In this document: positions 39,080 to 48,512 of the stretch, piece after piece
Position numbering within the stretch: position 1 is the stretch's first letter
Layout: each line of letters begins with the position of its first letter
NCBI RefSeq assembly: GCF_003289965.1
Contig: NZ_QMBQ01000002.1
Coordinates: 310,001-374,000 of the forward strand
Length of the DNA: 64,000 bases
Reading direction: 5' to 3'
Origin: Mesorhizobium atlanticum
GTDB taxonomy: Bacteria; Pseudomonadota; Alphaproteobacteria; Rhizobiales; Rhizobiaceae
Notes under the pieces: model-generated
Databases searched by the model: none
What the model was told of the DNA's origin: nothing
Seen by the model: the letters and a program-made list of their open reading frames with translations, nothing else
Translations under genes and position numbers: made by a program

Positions 39080-40525
39080 CTATCGGACCAGAATGTTGCG
39101 GAACTGCCACGGGTCGTCCTTGTCCAGGTCCTCGGGGAAGAGTCCCGGCCGGTTATCCAGCGGCGTCCAGTCGGTGTAGTAGCCCCTGACCGGCCCGAGA
39201 TAAGGCAACTGCACTTCGAGGCAGCGCCGGTAGTCCATCTCGTCAGCCTCGACGATGCCGGCGGTCGGGTTCTCCAGCGCCCAGACCATGCCGGCGAGCA
39301 CCGCCGAGGTGACCTGCAGGCCGGTGGCGTTCTGGTAGGGGGCGAGCTTGCGCGCCTCGGCCAGCGAAAGCTGCGAGCCATACCAGTAGGCATTCTTGTC
39401 GTGGCCGTAGAGCAGCACGCCGAGCTCGTCGACGCCGTCGACCAACTCGTTCTCGTCAAGCACGTGGTGGACCGGCTGCGGCTTGCCGGCGGCGCCGAAC
39501 ATCTCGTCCAGCGACAGCAAGGCGTCGTTGCAGGGATGGTAGGCGTAGTGGCAGGTCGGGCGGTATTGGACCTTGCCCTTCTTCGAACGCACGGTGAAGA
39601 AGTCGGCGATCGAGATCGACTCGTTATGCGTCACCAGCAGGCCGTATTGCGCGCCCGGCGTCGGGCACCAGCTGCGCACGCGCGTGTTGGCGCCGGGCTG
39701 CTCCAGATAGATCGCCGCCTTGGAGCCGTGCTTGTGCTTCTTGCCGTTCTTCGGCATCCAATTTTCGTGCGTGCCCCAGCCGAGCTCGGCCGGCTGCAGG
39801 CCTTCCGAGATGAAGCCTTCGACCGACCAGGTGTTCCAGAACACATTCATCGGCTTCGGCTTCTTGGTGCGCTGGGTGTCGCGCTCGGCGATGTGGATAC
39901 CCTTGACGCCGGCCTTCCTCATCAGCTTGGCCCAGCCCTCGCGGTCTTCCTGCGCGGGTTCCGAAAACTCGAGGCCAAGGTCGGTGGCGAGGTTGACCAG
40001 CGCCTTCTTGACGAACCACGAGACCATGCCGGGATTGGCGCCGCAGGTGGAGACCGCCGTCGGGCCGCCGGGCTTGTCCTGCTTTTCCTTGATCATCGCC
40101 TCGCGCAGCGCGTAGTTGGAGCGGCTGGCATTGTCGGCCTCGGCGTCGAAATAGAAGCCCAGCCACGGCTCGACGACGGTGTCGATGTAAAGCACGCCGA
40201 GCTTGCGGCACAATTTCATCAGGTCCACCGAACCGGTGTCGACCGACAGGTTGACGCAAAAGCCCTGGCCGCCGCCATTGGTCAGAAGCGGCGTGAGCAG
40301 CTTCTTGTAGTTCTTCTCGGTCACCGCGTCCTGCATGAAGGCGATGCCGCGCTCGTCGAGCAGCTTGCGGTCGGTGTCGAGCGGGTCGATGACCGTCATG
40401 CGCGACTTGTCGAACTTGAAATGGCGCTCGATCAGCGGCAGCGTTCCCCGCCCGATCGAGCCGAAGCCGATCATCACGACGGGACCGGTGATTTCACCGT
40501 AAACGGGCCAGTTTTCATTCGCCAT
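39080..40525 (-). CDS. hss: Homospermidine synthase
   Basis: A 481-residue NAD-dependent enzyme that joins two putrescine molecules (or putrescine and spermidine) to make sym-homospermidine, a main polyamine of rhizobia. The Rossmann start VVMIGFGSIGRGTLP, VNLSVDTGSVDLM, CGANPGMVSWF and PTCHYAYHPCNDAL are family features. ATG 40525 is preceded by GGAG at a somewhat long spacing. The window also ends in an ornithine/lysine decarboxylase gene, the likely putrescine supplier. Confidence 0.95.
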   Translation of the reverse strand: MANENWPVYGEITGPVVMIGFGSIGRGTLPLIERHFKFDKSRMTVIDPLDTDRKLLDERGIAFMQDAVTEKNYKKLLTPLLTNGGGQGFCVNLSVDTGSVDLMKLCRKLGVLYIDTVVEPWLGFYFDAEADNASRSNYALREAMIKEKQDKPGGPTAVSTCGANPGMVSWFVKKALVNLATDLGLEFSEPAQEDREGWAKLMRKAGVKGIHIAERDTQRTKKPKPMNVFWNTWSVEGFISEGLQPAELGWGTHENWMPKNGKKHKHGSKAAIYLEQPGANTRVRSWCPTPGAQYGLLVTHNESISIADFFTVRSKKGKVQYRPTCHYAYHPCNDALLSLDEMFGAAGKPQPVHHVLDENELVDGVDELGVLLYGHDKNAYWYGSQLSLAEARKLAPYQNATGLQVTSAVLAGMVWALENPTAGIVEADEMDYRRCLEVQLPYLGPVRGYYTDWTPLDNRPGLFPEDLDKDDPWQFRNILVR

Positions 40526-40657
40526 TTTTTCGCACACTCCTTCAAACACGCGCAAAACCGGGCGCCTTTGGCCCGACGGCCAAGCGCTACACCACAGATC
40601 ATTGTCATAAACCAGCGAAAAGCGCCAACCGCCGGCTGAGCCGTTCTGGGCGTGTGG

Positions 40658-41614
40658 TTAAGCCGATCCGGCCATGCGGCCGAGGAATGCAACCAGCCGG
40701 TCGCGGTCGGCGGTCAGACCCTTGTAGTCGAGCTGTTGCTGGTCGAGAGCCAGGAGCTGCTGCGCGAATGAGGCCGCCAGTGCTGCCCGGCCCGGATGCG
40801 CATCAAGCACCTTGAGCGGGTCGAGGTGGATGCGGATGGTGAAGAGGATGTCGCGCGAAGCGGGCAGCTTGCGCAGCGTCTGGCGTTCGACGCGGATGAA
40901 GGCATGGGCGTTGACGTCGCCGTCGGGGAAGCGGCTCGGACGGTTGGTGGCGCGGTCGATGCGCTCGACGTTGGAGAGCGGATGATAGAGCCTGTCATTC
41001 GCCTGGATCGACCAGTTGAAGCGCTCGACCGCCTGGCCCTGCAGTCCGTCGAACATGCGGTTGATGAGCTCGGCCGGCCGCGTGCCTGGTCCGAAGCCGG
41101 GCACCGGTTCGTGGATCTCCTGCAGCGGCTTGCCGAATTTCTCCCGCAGCGACCAGGATGAAGGGAAGCAGAGCGAGCCGGCGGCGAGCCGCCAGCCGCG
41201 CTCGTCGCGCCGCATCAGGATCAAGTCTTCCTGGACGAGCAGCGAAGCCCTTGCCAATGGTGCCTTGCGCAAGGCGGGGGGCAGCCTGTCGCTTATGCTT
41301 CCAAGGCCGGCGACCTCGACGTCAGAACCTGCACCGCGATGGGTGTGCGGATGGTTCGCCGCAAGATGCGCGACGAGCAGGTCCAGCACCTCGCTCTGGG
41401 CGTCGCGCGTGCCGTCTTCCTCGACGAAGACCTTTTCCGGTATTTCCGCATAGAGCCGTTGCTTTTCGGCCAGATGCGGCAGGAGAAATTCATCGACCTC
41501 GATCCAGCGATCGAATTCGAGCGGCTTCAGCCCGATGGTGAAGAGCTTCGAGGATCCATCATAGGGCGTATGGGTCGGGTGGCGGATGGTCGAGTCTGTT
41601 TGGTTGTTATCCAG
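40658..41614 (-). CDS. DUF3445 heme-dependent oxidative N-demethylase-like protein, probable CTG start
   Basis: A 318-residue protein of the DUF3445 family, whose characterised relatives are heme-dependent oxidative N-demethylases. GTG 41389 would give only 243 residues and cut off the conserved N-terminus, which is plainly encoded upstream: THTPYDGSSKLFTIGL and WIEVDEFLLPHLAEK. The open frame runs up to the pabC stop at 41633 without any ATG, GTG or TTG. The only start-like codon is CTG 41614, six bases after GGGAGA. The gene therefore seems to begin at CTG, 18 bases after pabC, in the pabB-pabC operon. Conserved later parts are GSLCFPSSWSLREKFG and HPLSNVERIDRATN. Confidence 0.8.
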   Translation of the reverse strand: MDNNQTDSTIRHPTHTPYDGSSKLFTIGLKPLEFDRWIEVDEFLLPHLAEKQRLYAEIPEKVFVEEDGTRDAQSEVLDLLVAHLAANHPHTHRGAGSDVEVAGLGSISDRLPPALRKAPLARASLLVQEDLILMRRDERGWRLAAGSLCFPSSWSLREKFGKPLQEIHEPVPGFGPGTRPAELINRMFDGLQGQAVERFNWSIQANDRLYHPLSNVERIDRATNRPSRFPDGDVNAHAFIRVERQTLRKLPASRDILFTIRIHLDPLKVLDAHPGRAALAASFAQQLLALDQQQLDYKGLTADRDRLVAFLGRMAGSA

Positions 41615-41632
41615 TTTATGTCTCCCGCGCGG

Positions 41633-42295
41633 TCAGCCAAGCCGCGCCGGGATCAGCCCGCGCAGCGAGTTGCCGACGAAGATCGCCTTCGCGGCCTTCA
41701 GATCGTCGAAGCTGTAGATCGCTTCCACGGCGCGGCCTTCGTCCAGAAGCTCACCGCGCAATATTCCAGGCAAAAGGCCGCAGTCGAGGCGGGGCGTGGC
41801 GAGCGGGCCGTCGCCGAAATCGGCAAAGAGGTTGGTGATCGTGCCCTCGCAGAGCTCGCCGCGCTCGTTGGCTAGAAGCACTTCCTCGGCGCGCGTGGCG
41901 AGATATTCCGCGCGCGCCTGCGTGTAGACCTGACGCAGGCTGGTCTTGTGGCGCAGCAGCATGTTGCCGGAATCAAGCCGGATCCGCGCCAGCTGCAGCC
42001 GCCAGACCTTGTCGGCGGGTAATGGTTCGTAAGGCTGCACGGCTGCCGCCGCTTCGCCGCTGCGTTGCAGGGCGAGGCGCACGCGCAAGGCAATCAGCTG
42101 TCCGTTGACGGCGTTCGAAAGCACTTCGCCGATCCGTTCGGGATCGCAGGCGAAGCCGAGTTCGGCGGCGGACGCATAAAGCCTGGCGAGGTGGCGCTCG
42201 AAGCGCAGGAAGCCGGAACCAGGCTCCCAGCGCATGGTCTCGATCAGCTCGAAGCCGGCACCGTTCCCGTCGCGAAGCGCGCTTTCAACAGACAC
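41633..42295 (-). CDS. pabC: Aminotransferase class IV, 4-amino-4-deoxychorismate lyase-like
   Basis: A 220-residue PLP fold-IV enzyme that releases pyruvate from aminodeoxychorismate to give p-aminobenzoate for folate. FELIETMRW, LLRHKTSLRQVY with the PLP Lys, ERGELCEGTITNLF and the CGLLPGILR block are present. GTG 42295 with GAGGAG eight bases upstream gives a family start (VSVESALRD); the open frame extends further but reads as a shadow of pabB. It overlaps pabB by 52 bases, which suggests coupled translation. Confidence 0.85.
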   Translation of the reverse strand: MSVESALRDGNGAGFELIETMRWEPGSGFLRFERHLARLYASAAELGFACDPERIGEVLSNAVNGQLIALRVRLALQRSGEAAAAVQPYEPLPADKVWRLQLARIRLDSGNMLLRHKTSLRQVYTQARAEYLATRAEEVLLANERGELCEGTITNLFADFGDGPLATPRLDCGLLPGILRGELLDEGRAVEAIYSFDDLKAAKAIFVGNSLRGLIPARLG

Positions 42296-43389
42296 TCCCG
42301 ATACTCCTCCTCGGCGGTGGAATCGAAGACGACGCCGCCGCCGACATTGTAGACCGCCTCGCCGTCGGCAAAGAGCGAGATGGTGCGGATCGCCACCGAA
42401 AAACGCATCCTGCCGCCAGGCGCGATCCAGCCGATGGCGCCGCAATAGACGTCGCGCGGCGCGCCTTCCAGCTCGTGCAGGATTTCCATGGCGCGGATCT
42501 TCGGCGCACCGGTGATCGAGCCGCAGGGGAAGAGCGCGGCGAAGACCTGGCGGATACCGATGTCAGGCAGAAGCTTCGCCCGCACGCGGCTCACCATCTG
42601 GTGCACGGTCGGATAGGTCTCGATGCGGAACAGTTCCGGCACCTCCAGCGTGCCGACCTCGCTGATCAGCGAGATGTCGTTGCGCAGCAGGTCGACGATC
42701 ATCCGGTTCTCGGCCTGGTTCTTCTCGTCGTTGCGCAGGAAGGCCTTCAGCCGGGCATCCTCGGCCTTGGTCGCGCCGCGCGGCGCGGTGCCCTTCATCG
42801 GATGCGTCTCGATCATGCCCTCGGCATCGATCTCGAAGAACAGTTCGGGCGAGCGCGACAGGACGACCGGATCGCCGAGCGAGACCAGCGCGCCGTATTT
42901 GACCGGCTGGCGTTCGGTCAGCGCGTCGAAGGCGGCAAGCGGATCGCCGGACCATTGCGCGCGGACGGGGAAGGTGAGGTTGCCCTGGTAGCAGTCACCC
43001 TTGCGGATGTGGTTGTGAAGGCGGGCGAAGCGGCCGGCATAGTCCTCGGCGGACCACGTTGCCCTTGCATCGAAAATCGGGCCGTTGCTGGCGGATCCCG
43101 CATTTTGCGGCACGGCCTGTTCGACGGGCGCATCGAAGACGCCGAGGCAGACCAGCGGCGCGCGGCGGCCCTCGGGCAGCAGCGGCACCAGTTTCGGCTC
43201 GAGCAGATAGCCGGCCTCGTAGGAGAAATAACCCGCCAGCCATTTTCCGGAGTCGGAGGCGGCCTGGGCTCGCTCGAGCGCCGGCACGAACTCCTCCGCA
43301 GTGCGCGCGAGAATGATCTCGTGCGGCCGGTCGAACACCAGCTGACGCGCGCTCTCGTCGTTGCGGAAAATGGCTGCGGGCAGGGACAT
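42244..43389 (-). CDS. pabB: Aminodeoxychorismate synthase component I
   Basis: A 381-residue chorismate-using enzyme that adds ammonia to chorismate to form 4-amino-4-deoxychorismate. The conserved PMKGTAPRG, FLRNDEKNQAENRMIVDLLRND-type region, HQMVSRVRA and FPCGSITGAPK catalytic blocks are clear. ATG 43389 begins the family N-terminus. First gene of the pabB-pabC-DUF3445 unit. Confidence 0.93.
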   Translation of the reverse strand: MSLPAAIFRNDESARQLVFDRPHEIILARTAEEFVPALERAQAASDSGKWLAGYFSYEAGYLLEPKLVPLLPEGRRAPLVCLGVFDAPVEQAVPQNAGSASNGPIFDARATWSAEDYAGRFARLHNHIRKGDCYQGNLTFPVRAQWSGDPLAAFDALTERQPVKYGALVSLGDPVVLSRSPELFFEIDAEGMIETHPMKGTAPRGATKAEDARLKAFLRNDEKNQAENRMIVDLLRNDISLISEVGTLEVPELFRIETYPTVHQMVSRVRAKLLPDIGIRQVFAALFPCGSITGAPKIRAMEILHELEGAPRDVYCGAIGWIAPGGRMRFSVAIRTISLFADGEAVYNVGGGVVFDSTAEEEYRECLLKARFATGTVPASS

Positions 43390-43486
43390 GAGCCTTGGAA
43401 GCGGACAATTCAGTCGATCGCTCTATATGGGGGGCCGGCGAGGCGCAATCGAGAGAGCGGCGTCGGGCGGCGCAAAGGCGGCTGGC

Positions 43487-43518
43487 CCAAAACAAAGACG
43501 GCGCCCGTTAGGACGCCG
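43487..43518 (-). terminator. Terminator downstream of the HhH-domain gene
   Basis: On the minus strand a stem of eight pairs with one mismatch (43499-43518, TAAC loop) is followed by TCTTTGTTTT. It lies 24 bases beyond the stop of the upstream minus-strand gene. Confidence 0.7.
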
Positions 43519-43541
43519 CCTGCGGCCTATAGGCTGGTTGA

Positions 43542-44234
43542 TCAGGTGTTGCTAGCGGTTCCAGCGGTCGGGAACTGGCGCGCGAATTCCGCCTCGTCGC
43601 CGGCGGCCAGCAGTTTCGCCTGCTCGATCCATTTCTCGCGCGCGATGCGGCCGTCGAAATTGAGCACCTCCTCGACGCGTTTGACGTCGGCGTCGGTCCA
43701 GGCGGCGATCTGGGCATAGGTGGCGACGCCCAGGCCCTTGAGCAGCCTCTCGTTGACCGGGCCGATGCCGATGAGGCGGCGCAGATCGTCGGCCTTACCG
43801 GTCGCGGCCTTCGGCGCGGCGGCTTTCTTGGCGGGAGCCGCCTTCTTCGGCGCGGCTGCCTTGGCCGCGGGCTTCGCTGCCGCGGTTTTCGTGGCCGCCA
43901 GCTTCTTCGCGGCAGCGGGCTTCGCCGTCGCTGCCGATGTCGCGTTCGCCGGGGTCGAGACCAGCGCCGCCGGGGCCGGCGTGGCGGCCTTGGCGGCGCC
44001 TGCCTTGGAAGGCGCCTCGCGCAGCCGGCTTTCGAGATCGGCTCGGGCACGGCCGCAGGCATCGAGCTCGCCCTTCAGCCGGTCGCTGTCGGCCTTCAGC
44101 CTGTCGCGTTCGCTTCGGGTGCGATCGAGATCGCCACGCAGACTGTCGATCTCGCCGCGCAGGCGGCCCCAGATGAACCAGCCAACCAGGATACCCACAA
44201 CGAACGCCAGGAGCATGTAGAAGAAAGTGCTCAT
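43542..44234 (-). CDS. Membrane-anchored protein with helix-hairpin-helix C-terminus
   Basis: A 230-residue protein: one N-terminal membrane helix (residues 4-24), a coiled coil (residues 26-70, LRGDLDRTRSERDRLKADSD), a long Ala/Lys/Pro linker (about 75-145) and a C-terminal domain with LRRLIGIGPVNERLLKGLGV, a helix-hairpin-helix like that of proteins annotated as flap-endonuclease-like. It could tether DNA or RNA near the membrane. No nuclease residues are seen, so I do not claim activity. Confidence 0.75.
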   Translation of the reverse strand: MSTFFYMLLAFVVGILVGWFIWGRLRGEIDSLRGDLDRTRSERDRLKADSDRLKGELDACGRARADLESRLREAPSKAGAAKAATPAPAALVSTPANATSAATAKPAAAKKLAATKTAAAKPAAKAAAPKKAAPAKKAAAPKAATGKADDLRRLIGIGPVNERLLKGLGVATYAQIAAWTDADVKRVEEVLNFDGRIAREKWIEQAKLLAAGDEAEFARQFPTAGTASNT

Positions 44235-44584
44235 TTCCCTCTCCAGTCCGATCCGTCGGCCGCGGCTGGGAGGGCACGCTTGCCGCCAAGGATCGTCAAA
44301 GGTTCCGTGTCGGTGGAACCGCCGGCTTCAATCGAGCCATCGGCGTTCGGTCTTGTCCGGACCGACGGCCATCATCGCATTCGCCGTGGCGGAGCGGCAG
44401 GCATCTCTGGCCTGCGCGATGCGTCCGGCTGAGCTTGAGGGCGGACGCTATCATATGGCTTGTCGAAAGCCAGTTGAAAATGCGCCGCAGAGTTATTCAA
44501 GAACAGCTATTTAGGGCAAGAATAGTTTCTTGCTAATATGCGTCTTGGCTGAACTATAGATGCCGATGCACGCTTCGTTGCTGT
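44235..44584. other. Intergenic region without a recognised gene
   Basis: About 350 bases between two minus-strand genes. A short hairpin GCAAGAA/TTCTTGC lies at 44516-44533 in an AT-rich part. An open frame at 44227-44514 has no ribosome site and Arg/Ser-rich random composition, so it is not called. Confidence 0.5.
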
Positions 44585-46423
44585 TCACTTGTCCAGCGCT
44601 TCCAACTCGTCGATCAGCGAACCGATCACGCCAAGGCCGATCTGCCAGAACGCCGGATCGGTGGCGTCGAGGCCGAAGGGCGCCAGGAGTTCGGAGTGAT
44701 GCTTCGTGCCGCCGGCGCGCAGCATCTCGAAATACTTCTCCTGAAAGCCGCGCTCGGCATTCTGGTAGACGGCGTAGAGCGAGTTCACCAGGCAGTCGCC
44801 GAAGGCATAGGCATAGACATAGAAGGGCGAATGGATGAAGTGCGGGATATAGGTCCAGAAGACCTCGTAGCCGTCGCGCAGCTTGATCGCCGGCCCCAGG
44901 CTCTCGGCCTGCACCTCCAGCCAGAATTCGCCCAACCTGTCCGACGTCAGCTCGCCGTTCTTGCGCTCGGTGTGCACCTTGCGCTCGAACTCGTAGAAGG
45001 CGATCTGGCGCACGACCGTGTTGATCATGTCCTCGACCTTCTGAGCGAGCATGGCTTTGCGCTCGCGTTTGTCACTGGTCTGTTCGAGAAGGGAGCGGAA
45101 GGTCAGCATCTCGCCGAAGACGGAGGCGGTCTCGGCCAGCGTCAGCGGCGTCGAGGCCATCAGCGCGCCCTGGCCGGCGGCCAGCACCTGATGCACGCCA
45201 TGGCCGAGCTCATGCGCCAGCGTCATCACATCGCGCGGCTTGCCCATGTAGTTGAGCAACACATAAGGATGCGCCGACGGCACCGTCGGATGGGCGAAGG
45301 CGCCGGGCGATTTGCCCGGCCTGACCGGCGCGTCGATCCATCTGCGGTCGAAGAAGCCGCGGGCGATTTCGGCCATGTCGGGCGAGAAGCGTTGGTAGGC
45401 GGAGAGCACCGTGTCCCTGGCGTCATCCCAGCGGATCACCGCCTTCGGCGTCTCCGGCAGCGGTGCGTTGCGGTCCCAGTGGTTCATCACCTCCATGCCG
45501 AGCCATCGCGCCTTCATCGCGTAATAGCGGTGCGACAGCCGCGGATAGGCCTCGCGCACGGCCGCCGCCAGCGCGTCGACCACGTCGCGCTCGACGCGGT
45601 TGGCGAGGTGGCGCGAGTCGGCAATATCCTGGAAGCCGCGCCAGCGGTCGGAGATTTCCTTGTCCTTGGCTAACGTGTTGGTGATGAGGGTGAAGGTGCG
45701 CAGGTTCTTGCGGAACGTTGCCGCGAGCGCCTCTGAGGCGCGGCGGCGCACTTCGCCATCCGTATCCTGCAACCGATTGAGCGCCGGCTCCAGCGTCAGT
45801 TCCTCGCCGTCGACGTCGAAGCGCAGGTCGGTCATCGTCTCGTCGAACAGGCGGTTCCAGGCGCCGCGCCCGGTGACCGACTTTTCGTGGAACAATTGCT
45901 CGACGCGATCCTCGAGCTGGTAGGGTTTGTCCTTTCTGAGGTCGAGCACCCAGGGCCGGTAGTGGCCGAAGGCCTTGTCGGCGGCCAGCGCGTTCTCGAT
46001 CGCCGCATCATCGATCAGGTTGAGCTCAAGCGCGAAGAACAGAAGATGGGCGCTCGCGTCCGTCATCTTTTCCTGGACGTCGCCGTAGAGCTTGGCGCGC
46101 TGCGGATCGGCGGTGTTGCCGGCATAGACGAGGCCGGCGTAGGAGACGATGCGGCCGATCAGTTCCTCGAGCGCCTCATAGGCTTGCAGCGCCTCGCCCA
46201 GCCGGCCGGCGCCGCCGCGCCCGGCTTCCGCGGCCAGCGTGCCTTTCCAGCGGGCCTCGAAGGCGACGGCGTCGCTGGCCGCCTTGGCGATGTCGCGCTT
46301 CAATTCGGGCGCTTCCATGCCGGAATAGAGATCAGCGAGATTCCACTCCGGCAGATCGCCAAGCTCCGCCGCGCCGATTCCGGACGCTGGCGCCGCAAGC
46401 CGCTGACCAAACTCCATGCGCAT
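44585..46423 (-). CDS. pepF: Oligoendopeptidase F, M3 family
   Basis: A 612-residue zinc metallopeptidase that cleaves short peptides in the cytoplasm. The HEXXH motif is LAHELGHGVHQ with a downstream Glu in the TLAETASVFGE block, as in M3 enzymes. The N-terminal oligopeptidase domain precedes it. ATG 46423 follows GAAGGT at seven bases; the frame is open 21 codons further. Confidence 0.93.
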   Translation of the reverse strand: MRMEFGQRLAAPASGIGAAELGDLPEWNLADLYSGMEAPELKRDIAKAASDAVAFEARWKGTLAAEAGRGGAGRLGEALQAYEALEELIGRIVSYAGLVYAGNTADPQRAKLYGDVQEKMTDASAHLLFFALELNLIDDAAIENALAADKAFGHYRPWVLDLRKDKPYQLEDRVEQLFHEKSVTGRGAWNRLFDETMTDLRFDVDGEELTLEPALNRLQDTDGEVRRRASEALAATFRKNLRTFTLITNTLAKDKEISDRWRGFQDIADSRHLANRVERDVVDALAAAVREAYPRLSHRYYAMKARWLGMEVMNHWDRNAPLPETPKAVIRWDDARDTVLSAYQRFSPDMAEIARGFFDRRWIDAPVRPGKSPGAFAHPTVPSAHPYVLLNYMGKPRDVMTLAHELGHGVHQVLAAGQGALMASTPLTLAETASVFGEMLTFRSLLEQTSDKRERKAMLAQKVEDMINTVVRQIAFYEFERKVHTERKNGELTSDRLGEFWLEVQAESLGPAIKLRDGYEVFWTYIPHFIHSPFYVYAYAFGDCLVNSLYAVYQNAERGFQEKYFEMLRAGGTKHHSELLAPFGLDATDPAFWQIGLGVIGSLIDELEALDK

Positions 46424-46586
46424 CAGCAATACCTTCTTTGAACTTTGAATCGATGCCAAATCAGAGGGAAGGAGGAAGCCGGTCAAATCCTAAGGAATTC
46501 GTTCACCGGGTTTTTTGAAACCTTATTTAGAACCCTGTGCCAAGATGATCCATGGGGATTTTCTCGGGCGGACAACTCGAACAGTC

Positions 46587-48134
46587 ATGACAGGTTCCAT
46601 ACTCATAGTCGATGACGATCCGGTGCAGCGCAGGCTGGTCGAGGCCGCGCTGACCAAGTTCGGCCACACCGCGATCGTCACCGATGGCGGCGAGGCTGGC
46701 CTCGACGTGCTCGACGGGCCGAACGCGCGCGAAGTCTCGGTCGTCATTCTCGACCTTGTCATGCCCGGCCTCGACGGCATCGGCGTGCTGAAGGCGATGC
46801 GCGAGCGCGCCATCAACATTCCCGTCATCGTGCAGACGGCCCAGGGCGGCATCGAGACGGTCGTCTCGGCGATGCGGCACGGCGCCTTCGACTTCGTCGT
46901 CAAGCCGGCGTCGCCCGACAGGCTGCAGACCGCGATCTCCAACGCGCTCAAGGTGGAAGCTGTCGAGGACGAGATGAAGCGCGCGTCGCGGCGGCGCGGC
47001 GGCGGCCATCTCACCTTCAAGGACATGATCACGCGCAGCCCGGCAATGGACCGAGTGATACGCCTTGGACAGAAGGCGGCAGCCTCCAACATCCCGATCC
47101 TGATCGAGGGCGAGTCCGGCGTCGGCAAGGAACTGGTGGCGCGCGCCATCCAGGGCAGCGGCGATCGCCGTTCGAAGCCCTTCGTCACCGTCAATTGCGG
47201 CGCCATCCCGGACAATCTCGTCGAATCGATCCTGTTCGGCCACGAGAAGGGCTCCTTCACCGGCGCCACCGAGAAGCACACCGGCAAATTCGTCGAGGCG
47301 AATTCCGGCACGCTGTTCCTCGACGAGATCGGCGATCTGCCGCTCGACGTTCAGGTCAAGCTGCTGCGCGCCGTGCAGGAGGGCGAGGTCGATCCGGTCG
47401 GCGGCCGCTCCACCGTCAAGGTCGATATAAGGCTGATCTCGGCCACGCACCGGAACCTTCTGCAGCAGGTCAAGGACGGCAAGTTCCGCGAGGACCTCTT
47501 CTACCGCCTGAATGTCTACCCGATCTTTGTGCCGCCGCTGCGCGACCGCCGCGACGACATCCCCTACCTTGTCCGGCATTTCATGGAAAAGGTGGCGCCG
47601 ACCGATCCGCGCCGCCGCCTTACCGGCATATCGGCGCAAGCGCTTGCAATGCTGCAGGCCTATGACTGGCCGGGCAACATCCGCCAATTGGAGAATGCGG
47701 TCTTCCGCGCGTCGGTGCTTGCCGAGGGCAACGTGCTGACCGAGGAGGAGTTCCCGCAGATCCGGGCCCAGGTGGAAGGCACGGTCGACCTGGGAGCGGA
47801 AACGGCATACGCCACGGCCGAAACGGTTGCGGAAGGGGCCAGGCAAGCGGATGAGGCGGTTGCAGAGACAACGGGATCTGCCCTGTCGGACGATGAAACG
47901 CCGGCCAGGCCGCAGCCGCGGTTCGGAACGCTTCGGGCGCTGGACGAGCGGGGCAATGTGCGGGCGCTGGCCGATGTCGAGCTCGAGATGATCAAGCTGG
48001 CGATCGACCATTACAACGGCCAGATGAGCGAAGTCGCGCGCCGGTTGGGCATCGGCCGCTCGACTCTCTACCGCAAGTTGAAGGAATATGGCATTGATCC
48101 CGAAGCTGGTCGCGTCGACCGGCTTGCCTCATGA
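46587..48134 (+). CDS. Sigma-54-dependent response regulator, NtrC family
   Basis: A 515-residue regulator: receiver domain (residues 1-125, ILIVDDDPVQRR, phosphorylation Asp in VVILDLVMPG), AAA+ sigma-54 activation domain (Walker A GESGVGKE; sigma-54 contact loop GSFTGA instead of the common GAFTGA; DEIGDLPLDVQVKLL; DWPGNIRQLEN) and a C-terminal Fis-type helix-turn-helix (ARRLGIGRSTLYRKLKEYG). About 100 residues of acidic, Ala/Glu-rich linker join the last two. No sensor kinase lies nearby. The start ATG 46587 has no obvious ribosome site but gives the exact receiver N-terminus. Confidence 0.92.
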   Translation: MTGSILIVDDDPVQRRLVEAALTKFGHTAIVTDGGEAGLDVLDGPNAREVSVVILDLVMPGLDGIGVLKAMRERAINIPVIVQTAQGGIETVVSAMRHGAFDFVVKPASPDRLQTAISNALKVEAVEDEMKRASRRRGGGHLTFKDMITRSPAMDRVIRLGQKAAASNIPILIEGESGVGKELVARAIQGSGDRRSKPFVTVNCGAIPDNLVESILFGHEKGSFTGATEKHTGKFVEANSGTLFLDEIGDLPLDVQVKLLRAVQEGEVDPVGGRSTVKVDIRLISATHRNLLQQVKDGKFREDLFYRLNVYPIFVPPLRDRRDDIPYLVRHFMEKVAPTDPRRRLTGISAQALAMLQAYDWPGNIRQLENAVFRASVLAEGNVLTEEEFPQIRAQVEGTVDLGAETAYATAETVAEGARQADEAVAETTGSALSDDETPARPQPRFGTLRALDERGNVRALADVELEMIKLAIDHYNGQMSEVARRLGIGRSTLYRKLKEYGIDPEAGRVDRLAS

Positions 48135-48512
48135 CAGGCAAGCCTCGAACCAGCTTGCTCGCCTAAAATCCGAGTCAAATTGTCGCTTTTGACGTGAAAG
48201 CGCAGGGTTTTCAGCGGTTAACGTTGCCCAGGATCACGCATTAACGCTAACGGTAACAGATCGTGTTCTGGCGGAGGCCGGATTCTTGATCTAAACCAGC
48301 GGTTTACCACGAAATGCTGTGCATCATTTTTGACGGGATATCGCCACGGTGTTACCGCATTTCGGCTTCAATAAACGATGATTAACCATTAGGATCGATA
48401 TTCGGATGTGAAAACGACGCATCCGTTTGGTCAAATCCGGGGACAAACGGCAGCCTGAAAGCCATTTGATTTGAACAAAATCGAACGACACACAAACGGG
48501 CGGCATTTTCAC
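48135..48512. promoter_or_regulatory. Intergenic regulatory region with CtrA-like site
   Basis: About 380 bases without a gene, rich in TTAAC half-sites (near 48219, 48241 and 48382). ATAA-N7-TTAAC at 48371-48386 differs by one base from the CtrA consensus TTAA-N7-TTAAC and lies 127 bases upstream of the DUF882 gene start. Confidence 0.35.

Noticed and set aside
38834..40639. 601-codon open frame antisense to homospermidine synthase
   Set aside because: Shadow frame; the opposite strand encodes a well-conserved enzyme over the same span.
44227..44514. 95-codon ORF between the HhH gene and pepF
   Set aside because: Overlaps the HhH gene start on the other strand, no ribosome site, no recognisable sequence.
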